Assembly: GCA_963575645.1 (NCBI GenBank)
Contig: OY754464.1
Location: forward strand, 82,000,948-82,064,947
DNA from: Xanthostigma xanthostigma
Lineage: Eukaryota > Arthropoda > Insecta > Raphidioptera > Raphidiidae
Direction of reading: 5' to 3'
Length of the DNA: 64,000 nt
A program made the position numbers and the translations under genes. The notes below the pieces were generated by a model, which searched no databases, was not told the DNA's origin, and saw only the letters and a list, made by a program, of their open reading frames with translations. Positions 34,086 to 45,935 of the stretch are shown one piece after another (the first letter of the stretch is position 1; every line of letters starts with the position of its first letter).

Positions 34086-35079
34086 TAACTTCCCGCTATT
34101 TTCGAGTTAAAAACGCTCAAAAATATATAAAATATAGCAAGAAGTTTATTTTTTAGCTCTTCGAGCTAAAAAAAAAACACTTTTTTACGAAATTTTCGTT
34201 CATGATATCTCATGAACAAATGAACCGATTTTGATGCGGTTTGCGGCAGTCGACGCAATTGTTTAACCTAAAAATGTTATTTATTACAAAAAAATCGATC
34301 TCATAGGAATTTTACGAGCAATTTAAAAAAAAACACTTTTTTACAAATTTTTCGTTCACGATATCTCGTGAACAAATGAGCCGATTTTGATGCGGTTTGC
34401 GGCGATCGACGCAGTTTTTTTAACCTAAGAAAGTAAATTATTACAAAAAAATCGATTTGATAAGAATTTTACGAGTAATTATAAAAAATTACTTTTTTAG
34501 CCTAAGAAAGTAATTTATTACAAAAAAATCGATCTGATAACAATTTTAAGAGTCATTTTAAAAAAACACTTTTTTACGATTTTTTCGTTCACGGTATCTC
34601 GTGAACAAATGAGCCGTTTTTGATGCGGTTTGCGGAAATTGACGCAGTTTGTAAGGAGAAGAGCTGATTAGATTTTGGAATTAATCGGTTTAGTAGTTTA
34701 GAAAATATTTTACAAAAACAAATTTTTAAAAATTTTTGAAACTTGTTTTTTTAAGATTTCTCAAAATTTTTTGGGGCGAATCGTTTCAAATTTTCAGGAA
34801 GTCTAAGTTCACCAAGATCACGTCAGATGCCGCAAACCGCGTTTCAGTCGGACACTCCGTTCAAAAGATATAAAAGGTTTACATGCATACACACACACAC
34901 ACATACACACATGCATACAGCCCTACGGACATCATCGCCAAAATAGTTTCAATAGCTTCCTAGGACCTCAAAACGTCCAGATCTGGTGCAAACTCGATTT
35001 TCGAAAATCGGGGTGAAACAAATAACTTCCCGATTTTTGCAAAAAAAAAAATTTTTTTTCTTTTTAAAGCGGGAAGTTA
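34086..35079. mobile_element. TIR element with internal direct repeats
   Basis: The ends TAACTTCCCGCT and AGCGGGAAGTTA are inverse. Inside are about three direct repeats of roughly 170 bp carrying CGATATCTCGTGAAC and GATTTTGATGCGGTTTGCGG. An ACACACAC run lies at about 34885..34910. No transposase frame. Confidence 0.55.
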
Positions 35080-35087
35080 AAAAAGTT

Positions 35088-35362
35088 TAATATACCACCT
35101 TTTTAAAGCCAATTAAAAAGTATAAAATAATTTCTTTACAGACTGATTTTTAATTTACGTAGGATGGAAACGAAAAACGTGAGGAGCAGTATTCGTTTTA
35201 TATCATAAATAGATTTTTTCATTGATAGCTACTCTCTACACTTCTTATATAACTGTCGCATGCGACCCACATTTTTCGTTTCAAATCCAACGTAAGTTAA
35301 AAATCTGTCTGTAAAGAAATTATTTTATACTTTTTAGTTCGTTTTAAAAACGTGGTATATTA
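35088..35362. mobile_element. Foldback element M2, copy 2
   Basis: The arms contain AAAAAGTATAAAATAATTTC and GAAACGAAAAACGTG with their inverses; ends TAATATACCAC and GTGGTATATTA. It lacks the fragment inserted in copy 3515..3790. Confidence 0.6.
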
Positions 35363-35455
35363 CACATTTTTTTTTATTTCTTTTAATATCTATATACTTT
35401 TTGGTCAAAAAAAAAAACAAAAACACATCATTAAAAAAATAAAAATATTATATGC

Positions 35456-35527
35456 TCCATAGGGGATCGAACCCGCGACCTTTGCGTTATTAGCACGACG
35501 CTCTAACCAACTGAGCCATAGACCAGT
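35456..35527 (-). pseudogene. tRNA-Ile(AAT)-like sequence, degraded
   Basis: The minus strand has a D-arm GCTCAGTTGGTTAGAGC, an anticodon loop with AAT, and T-loop GGTTCGATCC. One anticodon-stem pair, the outer T-stem and one acceptor pair are broken, so it is probably a tRNA pseudogene or SINE head rather than a working tRNA. Confidence 0.5.
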
Positions 35528-36855
35528 GAGCGCTATGTGCCTTACAACGGTAAACAAGTAATAATGAATTAATGTATCTGTCCACCCGGACAGACACACA
35601 AGAAAGTGTAAAAAAGCAGTAATTAGCTAATACATTAATGATTTCACACATATACCTGTATAAATAATAACTAAATGTAAAAATATTTTTAAATAACTGA
35701 ATTATATAAAATAACGAATGAAATATGTAAAAAAATTCACAGACGAGTTAACGATAAATTTTATTCATATTGAAATTTACTAAAAAATTGTATTACATAA
35801 AATAAAGCGAGCCGAATTTGCGTAGGATTTGTAACAAAATGTTTGTTGCTTTTGTAAGCGCGAATGTATATTTTATTGTGAACAAAATGTAGTAGCTTTG
35901 TTCTTTTAAACCTTTATTTGAAACATTTATCATTTTCATTACAAAATAATATTATATACACGATATCCAGTGTAAATATTTGTTTCAGCACATAGATCGT
36001 CATATCCAGGGACTTTTTACTGTCTGGAGAACGTAGCGAGTAGAAGAGAGAAAGATAGTGTAGATTACAGACGATGAACAGCTCAGATCATTAGGAAAAC
36101 TTCGAGGTTGCGACAAATTTTGATTCTCTATCACTCCCAGTTACTGAAAAATAGGTTTAGAAAAAACATCTGCGCCCGTCTGTAGGTGTGGGCCGACCAA
36201 GGTCGTAGATAAAGGTAGATAAAGGGAGAATCACCCCCCCTAAGACCCAAGACCATTCTAATCAAAAACAAATCTGAAAATATTACGAATACCTAACTAA
36301 AAAATAAAATTTAGAAATACTTCTTGGAAAAAGTTTGTAAAATTAGTTTGGGAATTAATATTGTGTGATATTAAAAAAACTTAGCAAATATTGATTTTTT
36401 TGCTTTATAGAGGTCAGGCAAGTAGTAGTCTCAGTTATAGAGGGCCATGAGTGAAAAACGTCTTTCTCTTATAGAGGTTTCTGTTTCTCACTTATAGAGG
36501 TTTCAGAGGGTTCCAAAGACGGTACCTGGCAATTACCCTCACTTAGAGAGTTTTCTCGCTTACCCAGTTCTCACTCACTCAGGTTTGAATGTATATGTGT
36601 ATAGGGTATAGTGACGTTTGTATAAGGGAAAACCGGGCAGAATGACTGAAGAACCGGAATAACAATGTGTAGAATGTAGATTGACGTAGCATATTATTCG
36701 TGCGAAAGAATTCATCTCTCATAAATCATTGAGAGAGAATCCCACATCTCCCCTATCTATCTCTCTCTCTCTCTCTCTTGTGTATGATTGTTGGAGATAC
36801 AATAATCATTGTTGTATCAGATATGAAACGAACGCACAATATTTCCCAGCGGCGT
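35528..36855. other. No gene seen; short CT microsatellite
   Basis: AT-rich. At 36410..36500 TTATAGAGG words repeat, and 36753..36778 is a (CT)n run. No conserved frame. Confidence 0.4.
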
Positions 36856-36863
36856 GCACTATA

Positions 36864-37684
36864 CAGGGCTGCCAGATGAACGGATTTTTCCGTTCCAAAC
36901 GGATTTTTCGAGTAGAAATAAATTTGAACGGATAATGGAACGGATTTCATGATCTGAACGGATTTTCTAACTTTTCCGAATTTTTTACCTTTTTTACTAC
37001 ATATACATTCAAACTTCACTCGATAATCGATAATTTGGGACATTCGGGTATTTTTAGCACATTCAAGCATATCTGAGCACGTTTCTTTCACTACCTCTGT
37101 CCTACTCCTCTCTCTATTTGGGTAGAAAAAGATAAGAGAGTGTATGAAACAATGTGTTCGCGAAACACACACCTATATCGATGAATATCGACTCGCTATC
37201 TCTGTCTGATGCGTTTTTTTCACACAACTGGAGTCAAGTGTTTCGAGTTACACGGATTTACGGAACACATTGAGGATTTAACTGATTGTACTGCCGCGTT
37301 TGTTACTATCGCAACATTCTAACAGTCAATATAATATTTTTATTTCATAAAAATGTGAAAAATCTACGAAATAATCGATTCATTGGATGTGAAAAAATGA
37401 ATCATTTCCATTCAATTTAAAGTCTGTATGTAAGTAAAAGTTAATTCAACGTCTTATACGAAATTCATTTAATAATGTTAATAATAAAGCCATAATGAAG
37501 GTGGAAACACGTCGATGTGTCGTTTATGGTACCGCATACTTCACTTTACTCTCTATCTCTCTCAACACTCATTGCATTAATGGGTGAACCGGGCGAACGG
37601 ATGGAAACGGATTTTTCAGACCACTTCCCCCACCACTTTTCGCCTTACCGACGGATTTCTGAGGAGAGAAATCTGGCAGCCTTG
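36864..37684. mobile_element. hAT-like element with perfect 8-bp TSD
   Basis: The ends CAGGGCTGCCAGAT and ATCTGGCAGCCTTG are inverse. GCACTATA flanks both sides (36856..36863, 37685..37692). ACGGATTTTTCCG-type words repeat near the left end. The 139-codon minus frame crosses its left boundary and is not a gene. Confidence 0.75.
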
Positions 37685-38049
37685 GCACTATATAAAGTAA
37701 TTTTGATCAAATACGTATTGAATAATTATAATCGCATATCTTAATGATGTGCTTTGAATGACAATGTGCAGAATAATTTGTTATTAGATAGATAGATTTA
37801 TTGGTTTCAGCATGGGAGTTTGACAGGTAATCTCGGCCATGGTCTTGAATAAGGAACTATCTCGATATTTATCTGGAACTAGCGGTCCCGTCCGGTTTCA
37901 CCCGGGTGTAAAAGAACGAATGGGGAAGGGAGGAACATGAGTACACACATTCATCTTAGTTTACAGAGATGAATGTTGTGTCCAAATTTCATGATGATCG
38001 AAGTTACCGTTCAAAAGCTTTTGTCGATAAAAAGCAGTATTGCACTAAA

Positions 38050-38075
38050 CTAGCGGTATGTGCTTTATTACCGCT
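38050..38075 (-). mobile_element. Helitron 3' end inside another Helitron
   Basis: On the minus strand a hairpin GCGGTA/TACCGC is immediately followed by CTAG and T. The 5' end is not clear. Confidence 0.4.
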
Positions 38076-38544
38076 TTGTGCGTCAGAGCTGACTTTCGTT
38101 CATATAAGAAGTTATATCTAAGTTAATTTCACACGAAATCCATTCAAATTGAAGCTTTTTGAAAAGAGGAGATTCTAATCTATAAAATAGAACCATTTTT
38201 AAATCAATTTCATAAATACTATTAAAATTGTAATTGAAAATCACAAACAGCAGTTGTCGGTTGGTCTGTACGTATGTACGTACGTCACGACTCTACAGAT
38301 CGCAATTTTGGTCGGATTGCCTTGGGTTATATTTTATTCACTTTGTTTACTATCAGACCAGAACCCTATTTAAATTCACTAAAATGTGTTCAGTAGTTTA
38401 ATTTTTATAAACAGTTTTATTTTTTATTATTTTTGACAGCTAATAGTTTAAAAACAATATAGGTAATAATTGCTGGTAAATATAGTGTAATCCATAAAAC
38501 AAGTGCTACACTTGTATACCGTGATAACACCACTACACGTATTA

Positions 38545-38615
38545 GGCAGCCGTGGCGTAATGGTTATGCCGTTGGATCCCCGAGGGCAAGGTCCTGGGTT
38601 CGATTCCTTACGATA
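38545..38615 (+). mobile_element. tRNA-like SINE head
   Basis: A box TGGCGTAATGG and B box GGTTCGATTCC are present, followed by a T-rich tail. The acceptor stem is not paired. Confidence 0.5.
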
Positions 38616-38996
38616 TCATTGATTTATTTTTCTTTTTTTTTTCTTTTTATTTTGTTTTATTTTATTCCACTTGATATTAATTATATATTATATTATGTAT
38701 AGTTCTTAATTTTTTTTATTTTTGCAAACTTAAAAAAAATATTTTTTCAATTTTTAATTATTTATTTCTTTAAATTTTTAAATCTTTTTAAATTTATTAA
38801 AAATATTTTTTAATTGTTATTTTTTTATCATACAGTGGAAAACTTGCGGGATGTGCACTTTTGGTTTTGCCAACTATTTATACTTTCTTAAACTAATAAA
38901 TTTTTTTGTAATTTATTAAATAAAATCAAAATAAATTTAAATGTAAGCCTTAGAAGAAAGCTATGTAGAAAATAAAAAAAAAATAAAAATACTTTC

Positions 38997-39067
38997 GCCC
39001 AACGTGGGGCTCGAACCAACGACCCTGATATTGACAGTCGCATGCTCTACCGATTGAGCCATACGAC
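38997..39067 (-). pseudogene. tRNA-Lys-like sequence, degraded
   Basis: The minus strand has GGCTCAATCGGTAGAGC and GGTTCGAGCCCCACG, close to tRNA-Lys. The anticodon stem has two mismatches and the loop reads GTC where Lys would have CTT, so it is unlikely to function. Confidence 0.5.
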
Positions 39068-39329
39068 GTTGTGTACTCACAACGCTAATATGAGTATATT
39101 TAGTTAGTGCGTTTCACCTGAATAGAAGCTTATTTTTGAGATACATTTTGCAACATTTTTCATTAATGCTCAGCCCTAATGATCGTAGCGTGATATTATA
39201 TAGCCTATAGTCTTCCTCGATAAATGGGCTATCCAACAAAAAATTTTTTTTCAATTTGAACCAGTAGTTAATGAGATTAGCGCGTTCAAACAAACAAATA
39301 AACTCTTCAGCTTTATATATTAGTATAGA

Positions 39330-39476
39330 TTATTGAGGGAAACCATGGCAAACCTCAACAAGATGACCGGTACAGGCAAGAGGCAGCAGGAAAAAGTCCC
39401 GGCCACATCTGCCCCCGCCGGGATTCGAACCCGGTACCTCCCGAATGCGAGTCTAGTGCTCTCACGGTTGCGTAAC
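39330..39476 (-). mobile_element. tRNA-headed SINE, relative of 27882..28044
   Basis: On the minus strand it has CACTAGACTCGCATTCGG and GGTTCGAATCCCGGC, then AGATGTGGCCGGGACTTTT. Its 3' side abuts the 5' end of Helitron 37879..39329, the same arrangement as at 28044/28045. Confidence 0.6.
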
Positions 39477-39835
39477 TATAAATAATAAATATACTAATAA
39501 AATTGAGTAAATAACAACAAGTTTTACTGAATGTGAACACAAACACGTTAATGAGACAAGTTTCTCGGTTAAAAGTTTATATAAAAATAAATCTCGAGTT
39601 ACATCCTTGTCAATAATTGACGTTAAAATGATCACGAAAAACGAGAAGACATTTAAAATGGTACAGGATTAAACTGCTTGTGACCAGACTGATTAAAACT
39701 GCTTCATAATTAAAGAATGGCGTCAACTTCATCATCAATATTTTAATACAGTGCTAACATCACTGTTTTTAAGGTCAATTCTCAATAAATGAATTAACAC
39801 ACATTTGCATGTTATTACACCAGAGTATCATATCA
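39477..39835. other. No gene seen
   Basis: AT-rich spacer. Confidence 0.4.
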
Positions 39836-40309
39836 TCATATTATATATTAATACGCTAGGGTTTAAGATGTTTGCCTCCTTTTTTAGAAAAAACCACACA
39901 ATTTCTCCACATAAATTATATATTATTCTACAGATAATTGCTTGCTCTACTGACATCAACAACTAAAGAATTTATTGTTGCTATTGTTTTTGTAAATTAA
40001 TTAAACTCTGAACAACGTCTGCCATCTGACGGCGTAACGTCAACACCTCGATCTGTCATCTGACCTTCATATTGTAAATACTGCATACTGCCATCTGACG
40101 GGCAACGCTGAACAACGCTTTTGCTACTTGCGCCTCTATATGACAATTTTAGTAAAATATTTCTTTTACAACAAAAAGAAGAACGTTATAAGCAGTATGT
40201 GCAAAATTAGAAACGAATTGAATACCTGCAATGATATTTAAAAAATAATTTTGTACAGTGATAATTATTATACTTATTTAGTGCGAATAATTCGCATAGG
40301 TCACGCTAG
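39836..40309 (+). mobile_element. Non-autonomous Helitron, family 4, copy 1
   Basis: 5' TCATATTATATATTAATACG after A; 3' hairpin GCGAATAATTCGC then GGTCACGCTAG before T. The body repeats GCCATCTGACGG. Confidence 0.7.
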
Positions 40310-40393
40310 TTATATGTAATAGGTTAGGCAACAAACTTTATGCAGTTTGTTTTGCGTATAAATCTGTCTAAAAATATATTCTAATATACAAAA

Positions 40394-40947
40394 CTAGTGT
40401 GACCTGTGCGAATTATTCGCACTAAATAAGTATAATAACTATCACTTTACAAAATTATTTTTTAAATATAAATATGCTTATAACGTTCTTCTTTTTGTTG
40501 TATTACAATATGAAGCTCAGATGACAGATCGAAGAAATATTTTACTAAAATTGTCATATAGAGGCGCAAGTAGCAAAAGCGTTGAGCTAAGCCGTCAGAT
40601 GGCATCATGCAGCATTGCTGTGACGTTGTTCAGCGTTGCTCGCTGTTTCAAAATTAAAGCCGTCAGATGGCAGTATGCAGTATTGTTGTATTACAATATG
40701 AAGGTCAGATGACAGATCGAAGTGTTGACGTTGTTTCAAAATTAAAGCCGTTAGATGGCAGACGTTCAGCGTTGCTGTATTTTAATTAATTTACAAAAAC
40801 AAAAGCAATAATAAATTTTTTAGTTGTCGATGTCAGTAGAGCAAGCAATTATCTGTAAAATGATATATAATTTATGTGCAGAAATTGTGAGGTTTTTTCT
40901 AAAAAGGGACGCAAACATCTTTAACCTTAGCGTATTAATATATATGA
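40394..40947 (-). mobile_element. Non-autonomous Helitron, family 4, copy 2
   Basis: On the minus strand: TCATATATATTAATACGC start after A, GTGCGAATAATTCGCAC hairpin, GGTCACACTAG end before T. Head-on to copy 1 with an 84-bp spacer, so copies 1 and 2 form a large inverted repeat. The 63-codon frame inside also appears in copies 3 and 4. Confidence 0.75.
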
Positions 40948-41245
40948 TATACAAAATCTATAATCTATAAAACACAATATTTTTTTATTTGCTTCCCTCT
41001 TGGTCGTGCGAGTAACAGTGCACATACAATTTTTCAAAAAAAGCAATAATTTGGCACCTTATTGTTGAATTCGAAAAATCTGTCATGTGGGGACTTCAAG
41101 TAAACTGGCAACAGGATATTAAATTAAAGCCATGAAAACCAGCAAACCAAAACTTTCAAATGTTTAAACAAAACTACTTCTCATTTTGGAAGTATGTCTT
41201 AATTTTTTTAATCAGCCGTAGTCAGTTTATCAATTGTATTTTTTA
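40948..41245. other. No gene seen
   Basis: Spacer between Helitron copies. Confidence 0.4.
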
Positions 41246-41829
41246 TCATATACATATATTAATACGCTAAGGTTAAGAATGTTTGCCTCCCTTTTTGGAA
41301 AAAACCTCACAATTTCTCCACATAAATTATTATATATCATTTTACAGATAATTGCTTGCTCTACTGACATCGACAACTAAAAAATTTATTATTGCTTTTG
41401 TTTTTGTAAATTAATTAAAATACAGCAACGTCTGCCATCTGACGGCTTTAATTTTGAAACAACGTCAACAGTTCGATCTGTCATCTGAACTTCATATTGT
41501 AAGACAACAGACACAATACTGCATACTGCCATCTGACGGCTTTAATTTTGAAACAGCGAGCAACGCTGAACAAAGTCACAGCAATTCTGCATGATGCGTA
41601 GCTCAACGCTTTTGCTACTTGCGCCTCTATATGACAATTTTAGTAAAATATTTCTTCGATCTGTCATTTGAGCTTCATATTGTAATACAACAAAAAGAAG
41701 AACGTTATAAGCTATAGTGTGCAAAATTAGAAACGAATTGAATATCTGCAATCATATTTAAAAAATAATTTTGTAAAGTGATAATTATTATACTTATTTA
41801 GTGCGAATAATTCGCACAGGTCACACTAG
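41246..41829 (+). mobile_element. Non-autonomous Helitron, family 4, copy 3
   Basis: TCATATACATATATTAATAC start after A; hairpin GTGCGAATAATTCGCAC, then AGGTCACACTAG before T. Very similar to copies 2 and 4. Confidence 0.75.
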
Positions 41830-42614
41830 TCCTTATATATTTCTCGATAAAAATTAAGACATTTTCAATGTTTGTCGCGGTACTGCTTTATACCATTCCG
41901 TTATCTATTACTTTATGAAACCCAAATCCGTTTATCATTCAGCCGTCGAGTCAGCCCCCATATCCCCATCTCCAAAATCTCAAACCGCCAACCAATAATT
42001 GTTTAGCCAATCTGCCGGCAGAAGTTATGTACATGTATTTTTAATAATGTCAAATATTCGGAAATTAATTACTCGCCTAGCATCGAGCTTTGTAACAGAA
42101 ACTTTCTTGTAGTTTTTTATTTGAACACTGTATTGATTAATTAAACAAAATATACAAACTGTATTTTGCGCTATAATGAAGAAGTTTCTCTTTTTTTTTC
42201 TTTTAATCATAGTCTTAAAAATTGCAAAATTTAGTGGTAAAGAATGTTTGTAAAATCTTTAAAAATAACAAAGTTTAAGTTTGGCACAAGTGTCGTATTT
42301 GTAGTAACTAATAGTATAGCAAGTCATGAAGGCAACAATTATTGACGTTTGAATAGATGTAAAAATTAATGTAATATGAGTAGTAAAGTTTGACACACCT
42401 GAATATATCGTAAATTAATTATTAAATAAAAATATTTTCATTGAGGTAGTACGAGCACCAAGGCAATTTTAAATAAAAGGCTTGGTTTTTTTTATATGAA
42501 GTTGGACTAAGTCTAAACCAATTCTGAAAATTTAAGGGGTGAACGTTTCCCGATTATTTAAATAAATAAATGACTTCAAAAGTAGGCACATTTAACATTG
42601 ACATTATAGTAAAA
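41830..42614. other. No gene seen
   Basis: AT-rich, no element ends found. Confidence 0.4.
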
Positions 42615-43298
42615 CGGTAGATGGATGATATGTTTTCATTGATTTCTCTAATTCTAGTCGGTGGAAATTAAAAAAAAACTATTTAAATTAAAGTTAAAAC
42701 CTTAATAAATTTTTGAACCCGTTGTGCCCGACTAGTTAAAAAGATTAAATACTTTTTGACGTGATAACGTCTTATTAATTGATGAAACATCGGCTGCACG
42801 CACGAAAAAGAGTAACGTTCCGCAAGCGAGAGCGCGATATAAGCGATAGTCTCTCTCTTCTCGCGTGACGTCAGAGAGTAGTGTGCGTTCAACATTTTTT
42901 TCGGCTGTTCCAGCGAAAGCTACATCTGACAGATAAATTATACGGTTTGACAAATATATAATATATATACATTCTTTTAAATGTCTTATAATTGCTAAAA
43001 ATATGTATTTTGCTTTGGTTGATCAAATTAGTAGTCGGTAAAAATATAGTTTGACAGCTACTAAAATTTAGGTTATGTATTATTAAATATGATATTCGAG
43101 CGGAATACGTTATCACGTAAAACTATCGTCTGTAAACCGACTTTACAGACAACCAATTTTTAATTAGTCGGGCACAACGGTTTTTTTTTTTGTTTTCAAT
43201 AATTTATTAAGGTTTTAACTTTAATTTAAATAGTCTTTTTTTTAATATCCACCGACTAGTTTTGGAGAAATCAATGAAAACATATCATTCATCTACCG
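42615..43298. mobile_element. Foldback element split at its loop by a Helentron-like copy
   Basis: Arms of about 130 bp (CGGTAGATGGATGATATG, CTAGTCGGTGG, TTGTGCCCGACTAGTT and inverses) face each other. The centre is occupied by the element 42753..43157. Confidence 0.65.
42753..43157 (+). mobile_element. Helentron-like element inside a foldback
   Basis: Full family ends; flanked by TACTTTTTG and AATTTTTAATT. The interior is nearly the same as 32551..32965. The 70-75 codon minus frames here recur in other copies as repeat sequence. Confidence 0.65.
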
Positions 43299-44065
43299 AA
43301 ATATAAAAAATATCTAGCCTTTTTTTAACTGTGGAACAATAAATAAATAGATCGATATGTTGCTTAAAAACAAAAATAAATTATTTTTGTCTGAGTTGAA
43401 ACATTAATTACGGCATAAGAATTTTTTCCTCAGAAAAAAAAAAACAATGTATCATTGTAACGAGATAAAACTGTTGAATGCCAAAGAAGGATTTCGTTTA
43501 GTTAATGTTAAAATGTAAAAAACTGGGTTAAAATTATATATATTGTATAAAAGACATTACGTTAAAACTTGAATATAAAACACATTTTATATTCAAACAC
43601 AATAATTTTATCTGCTGTGGCAGATAAAATTATTGTGTTTGAAGGTAACACAAAAATATTTTCTTTTTTTGTTACCTATACGGTCTCGTTCGTCTTGCTC
43701 GTGCATTTAAAAATATATTCAAGTGAAATGAAATATATAAAGAGAGAAAAATAAACATCTTATGCGCCTTTTTTAATTATTTTTCTTATGAATATATTAC
43801 GAAGGCTCTTATTTACAAAAACATGCATTCGGACAGTGGCGTAGAAAAAATTCACTAAAAATGTCCGAGATTTTATTCACAACTAAAAAAATATTAACCC
43901 AATAAATAATAATAATTTATATCGACATTTTGAAAGGGTAGAGAGACTAATATACTTAACACTCCTATATTGCTAGTTCCCGTAAATAGAAGTTTTGACC
44001 ACCAAGAGAGACACAACTGCATACTTCTATCTCACTTTTATTTATGCTCAGCCCGTTATGCGCAA
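43299..44065. other. No gene; one short perfect hairpin
   Basis: At 43593..43642 TCAAACACAATAATTTTATC and its complement form a near-perfect stem of about 23 bp with a 4-nt loop. The rest is AT-rich. Confidence 0.45.
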
Positions 44066-44447
44066 GAAATCAAATAGCCGAACAAATATTTTAAGTAACT
44101 TTTTTATCAAAACTCAAAAATAAGAGAGAAACAGCTTTTCAAAGTTTAATTAAATTTTATAAATCTTAAATAATTCAAAAGCCCGGTTAACATACGCGAA
44201 GAAATGTTAGCACGAATCGGAAATGCATCCCAAATAATTCGCGGAAGTCCCCTACGCATCTTTGTGTCCAACAAAACGGGGACAACTTCGAACAATTTCT
44301 GTGAATAATAACATATTTCCATAGTGACATGACATAACAACCTCAAAATTTGATAAAATTTAATGAAACCTTGAAAGCCCGTTACTCTTTTATTTTTGAG
44401 TTTTGATATTAAAGTTACTTGAAATATTTGTTCGTCTATTTGATTTC
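44066..44447. mobile_element. Element with ~60-bp inverted ends
   Basis: The ends GAAATCAAATAG...CGAACAAATATTTTAAG and their inverse bound 382 bp. A 112-codon minus-strand frame (44146..44484) fills the interior but resembles no known transposase. Confidence 0.5.
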
Positions 44448-44973
44448 TACACGCTGTTAAAAAAAGAATCAACTTAAAAATCATCCAGTGGAGGAGTATC
44501 GTTTAGAATAGACAGCAGTTTTTTCTAACAAGAGGCGGTCCAAAAGAATACGGTCTTTAAGTGATTCGTCGCTAGTTGAGACACACCAGTAGAGATGCCG
44601 CATATTGATGCCCCTGAAATTATATATCACGCCGTTACTGATCGCTTTTCTCATTCTCCTTACTGTCTAATCTTTGTGGAACGCCACTGAGATGTTAAAA
44701 TATAAACGAATTAAATACACATCGTTTGTCTACTATTTTCTCTGAAGGAACTTACATTTTTCTTTCCATATGAATGGAAAAATTTACATCAAAGGCAGGA
44801 TTTCATATTTTTATTATTTAAAACTCGTGAACTTGCATATTTTATTTTTACAATTAATCAAAATATCTTTTCTGAACGACTCCCTATACAGACCAATTTC
44901 AAAATTTAATATTGTAACCGTGAAAAAGTTCTTCTAATTTGCGAATTAGTGGAAACTGAATTCGTCATTATGG
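44448..44973. other. No gene seen
   Basis: No element or exon identified. Confidence 0.4.
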
Positions 44974-45310
44974 GTGTGTTCCGAAATATAACCCAGTATA
45001 CTGACCAGTACTAATGACGTCATGAATCGACGCCATACTGTTGATTCGTTCCGAAATATACCGTCCAGCGCATTATTTCCCTCGTTCACCAAAAGTAATT
45101 GTTTACTTTGTTGAGCAGATATCATTGCAAATAACAAATAATAAAATAAAAAATTCTACCAAAGTCTGATAAACACACGCCCGGTTAAATATTTATGCTG
45201 TCACAGCTGTCTCACCAGTACAATATGGTGGCATACCAGTAGAATTATAGCGTCAGATTCATGACGTCATTAGCACTGGCCAGTATACTGTGTTATATTT
45301 CGGAACATAC
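44974..45310. mobile_element. TIR element, GTGTGTTCCGAAATATAA ends
   Basis: About 54 bp of inverted repeat at each end with a few differences, including TAATGACGTCATGAATC. A stray terminus (GTATGTTCCGAAATA) just to the right is cut by the Helitron at 45338. Confidence 0.6.
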
Positions 45311-45337
45311 TCTTTATAAAAAGTATGTTCCGAAATA

Positions 45338-45935
45338 TCATATATATTAATACTCTATTAAGGTTAAAGATGTTTGCCTCCCTTTTTAGAAAAAACCTCA
45401 CAATTTCTACACATAAATTATATATCATTTTAGAGATAATTGCTTGCTCTACTGACATCGACAACTAAAAAATTTATTATTGCTTTTGTTTTTGTAAATT
45501 AATTCAAATACAGCAACGCTGAACAACGTCTGCCATCTGACCGCTTTAATTTTTAAACAACGTCAACACTTCGATCTGTCATCTGACCTTCATATTGTAA
45601 TACAACAAACACAATACTGCATACTGCCATCTGACGGTTTTAATTTTGAAACAGCGAGCAACGCTGAACAATGTCACAGCAATGCTGCATGATGCCATCT
45701 GACGGCTTAGCTCAACGCTTTTGCTACTTGCGCCCCTATATGACAATTTTAGTAAAATATTTCTTCGATCTGTCATCTGAGCTTCATTTTGTAATACAAC
45801 AAAATGAAGAACGTTATAAGCAGTGTGCAAAATTAGAAACGAATTGAATACCTGCAATCATATTTAAAAAATAATTTTGTAAAGTGATAATTATTATACT
45901 TATTTAGTGCGAATAGTACGCACAGGTCACACTAG
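45338..45935 (+). mobile_element. Non-autonomous Helitron, family 4, copy 4
   Basis: TCATATATATTAATACTC start after A; the hairpin region has decayed to GTGCGAATAGTACGCAC; AGGTCACACTAG end before T. Inserted into a TTCCGAAATAT-type element end. Confidence 0.75.

Larger units (their letters stand above)
37879..39329 (-). mobile_element. Helitron, family 1, carrying ~1.1 kb with tRNA-like sequences
   Basis: On the minus strand it starts TCTATACTAATATATAAAGC after A and ends CCGGACGGGACCGCTAG before T. Compared with 28045..28488 it has an extra block of about 1.1 kb (38027..39131) in the middle. The block holds a second Helitron 3' end (38050) and two tRNA-like sequences in opposite orientation. 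Confidence 0.7.

Noticed and set aside
35456-35527. Functional tRNA-Ile gene
   Set aside because: Mismatches in anticodon stem, T-stem and acceptor make a working cloverleaf unlikely.
38997-39067. Functional tRNA with GTC anticodon
   Set aside because: The body is tRNA-Lys-like, the anticodon stem has two mismatches, and it sits within a block inserted in a Helitron.
44146-44484. 112-codon minus-strand open frame
   Set aside because: It fills an inverted-repeat element but shows no transposase motif, no conserved domain and no splice context; treated as a chance frame.
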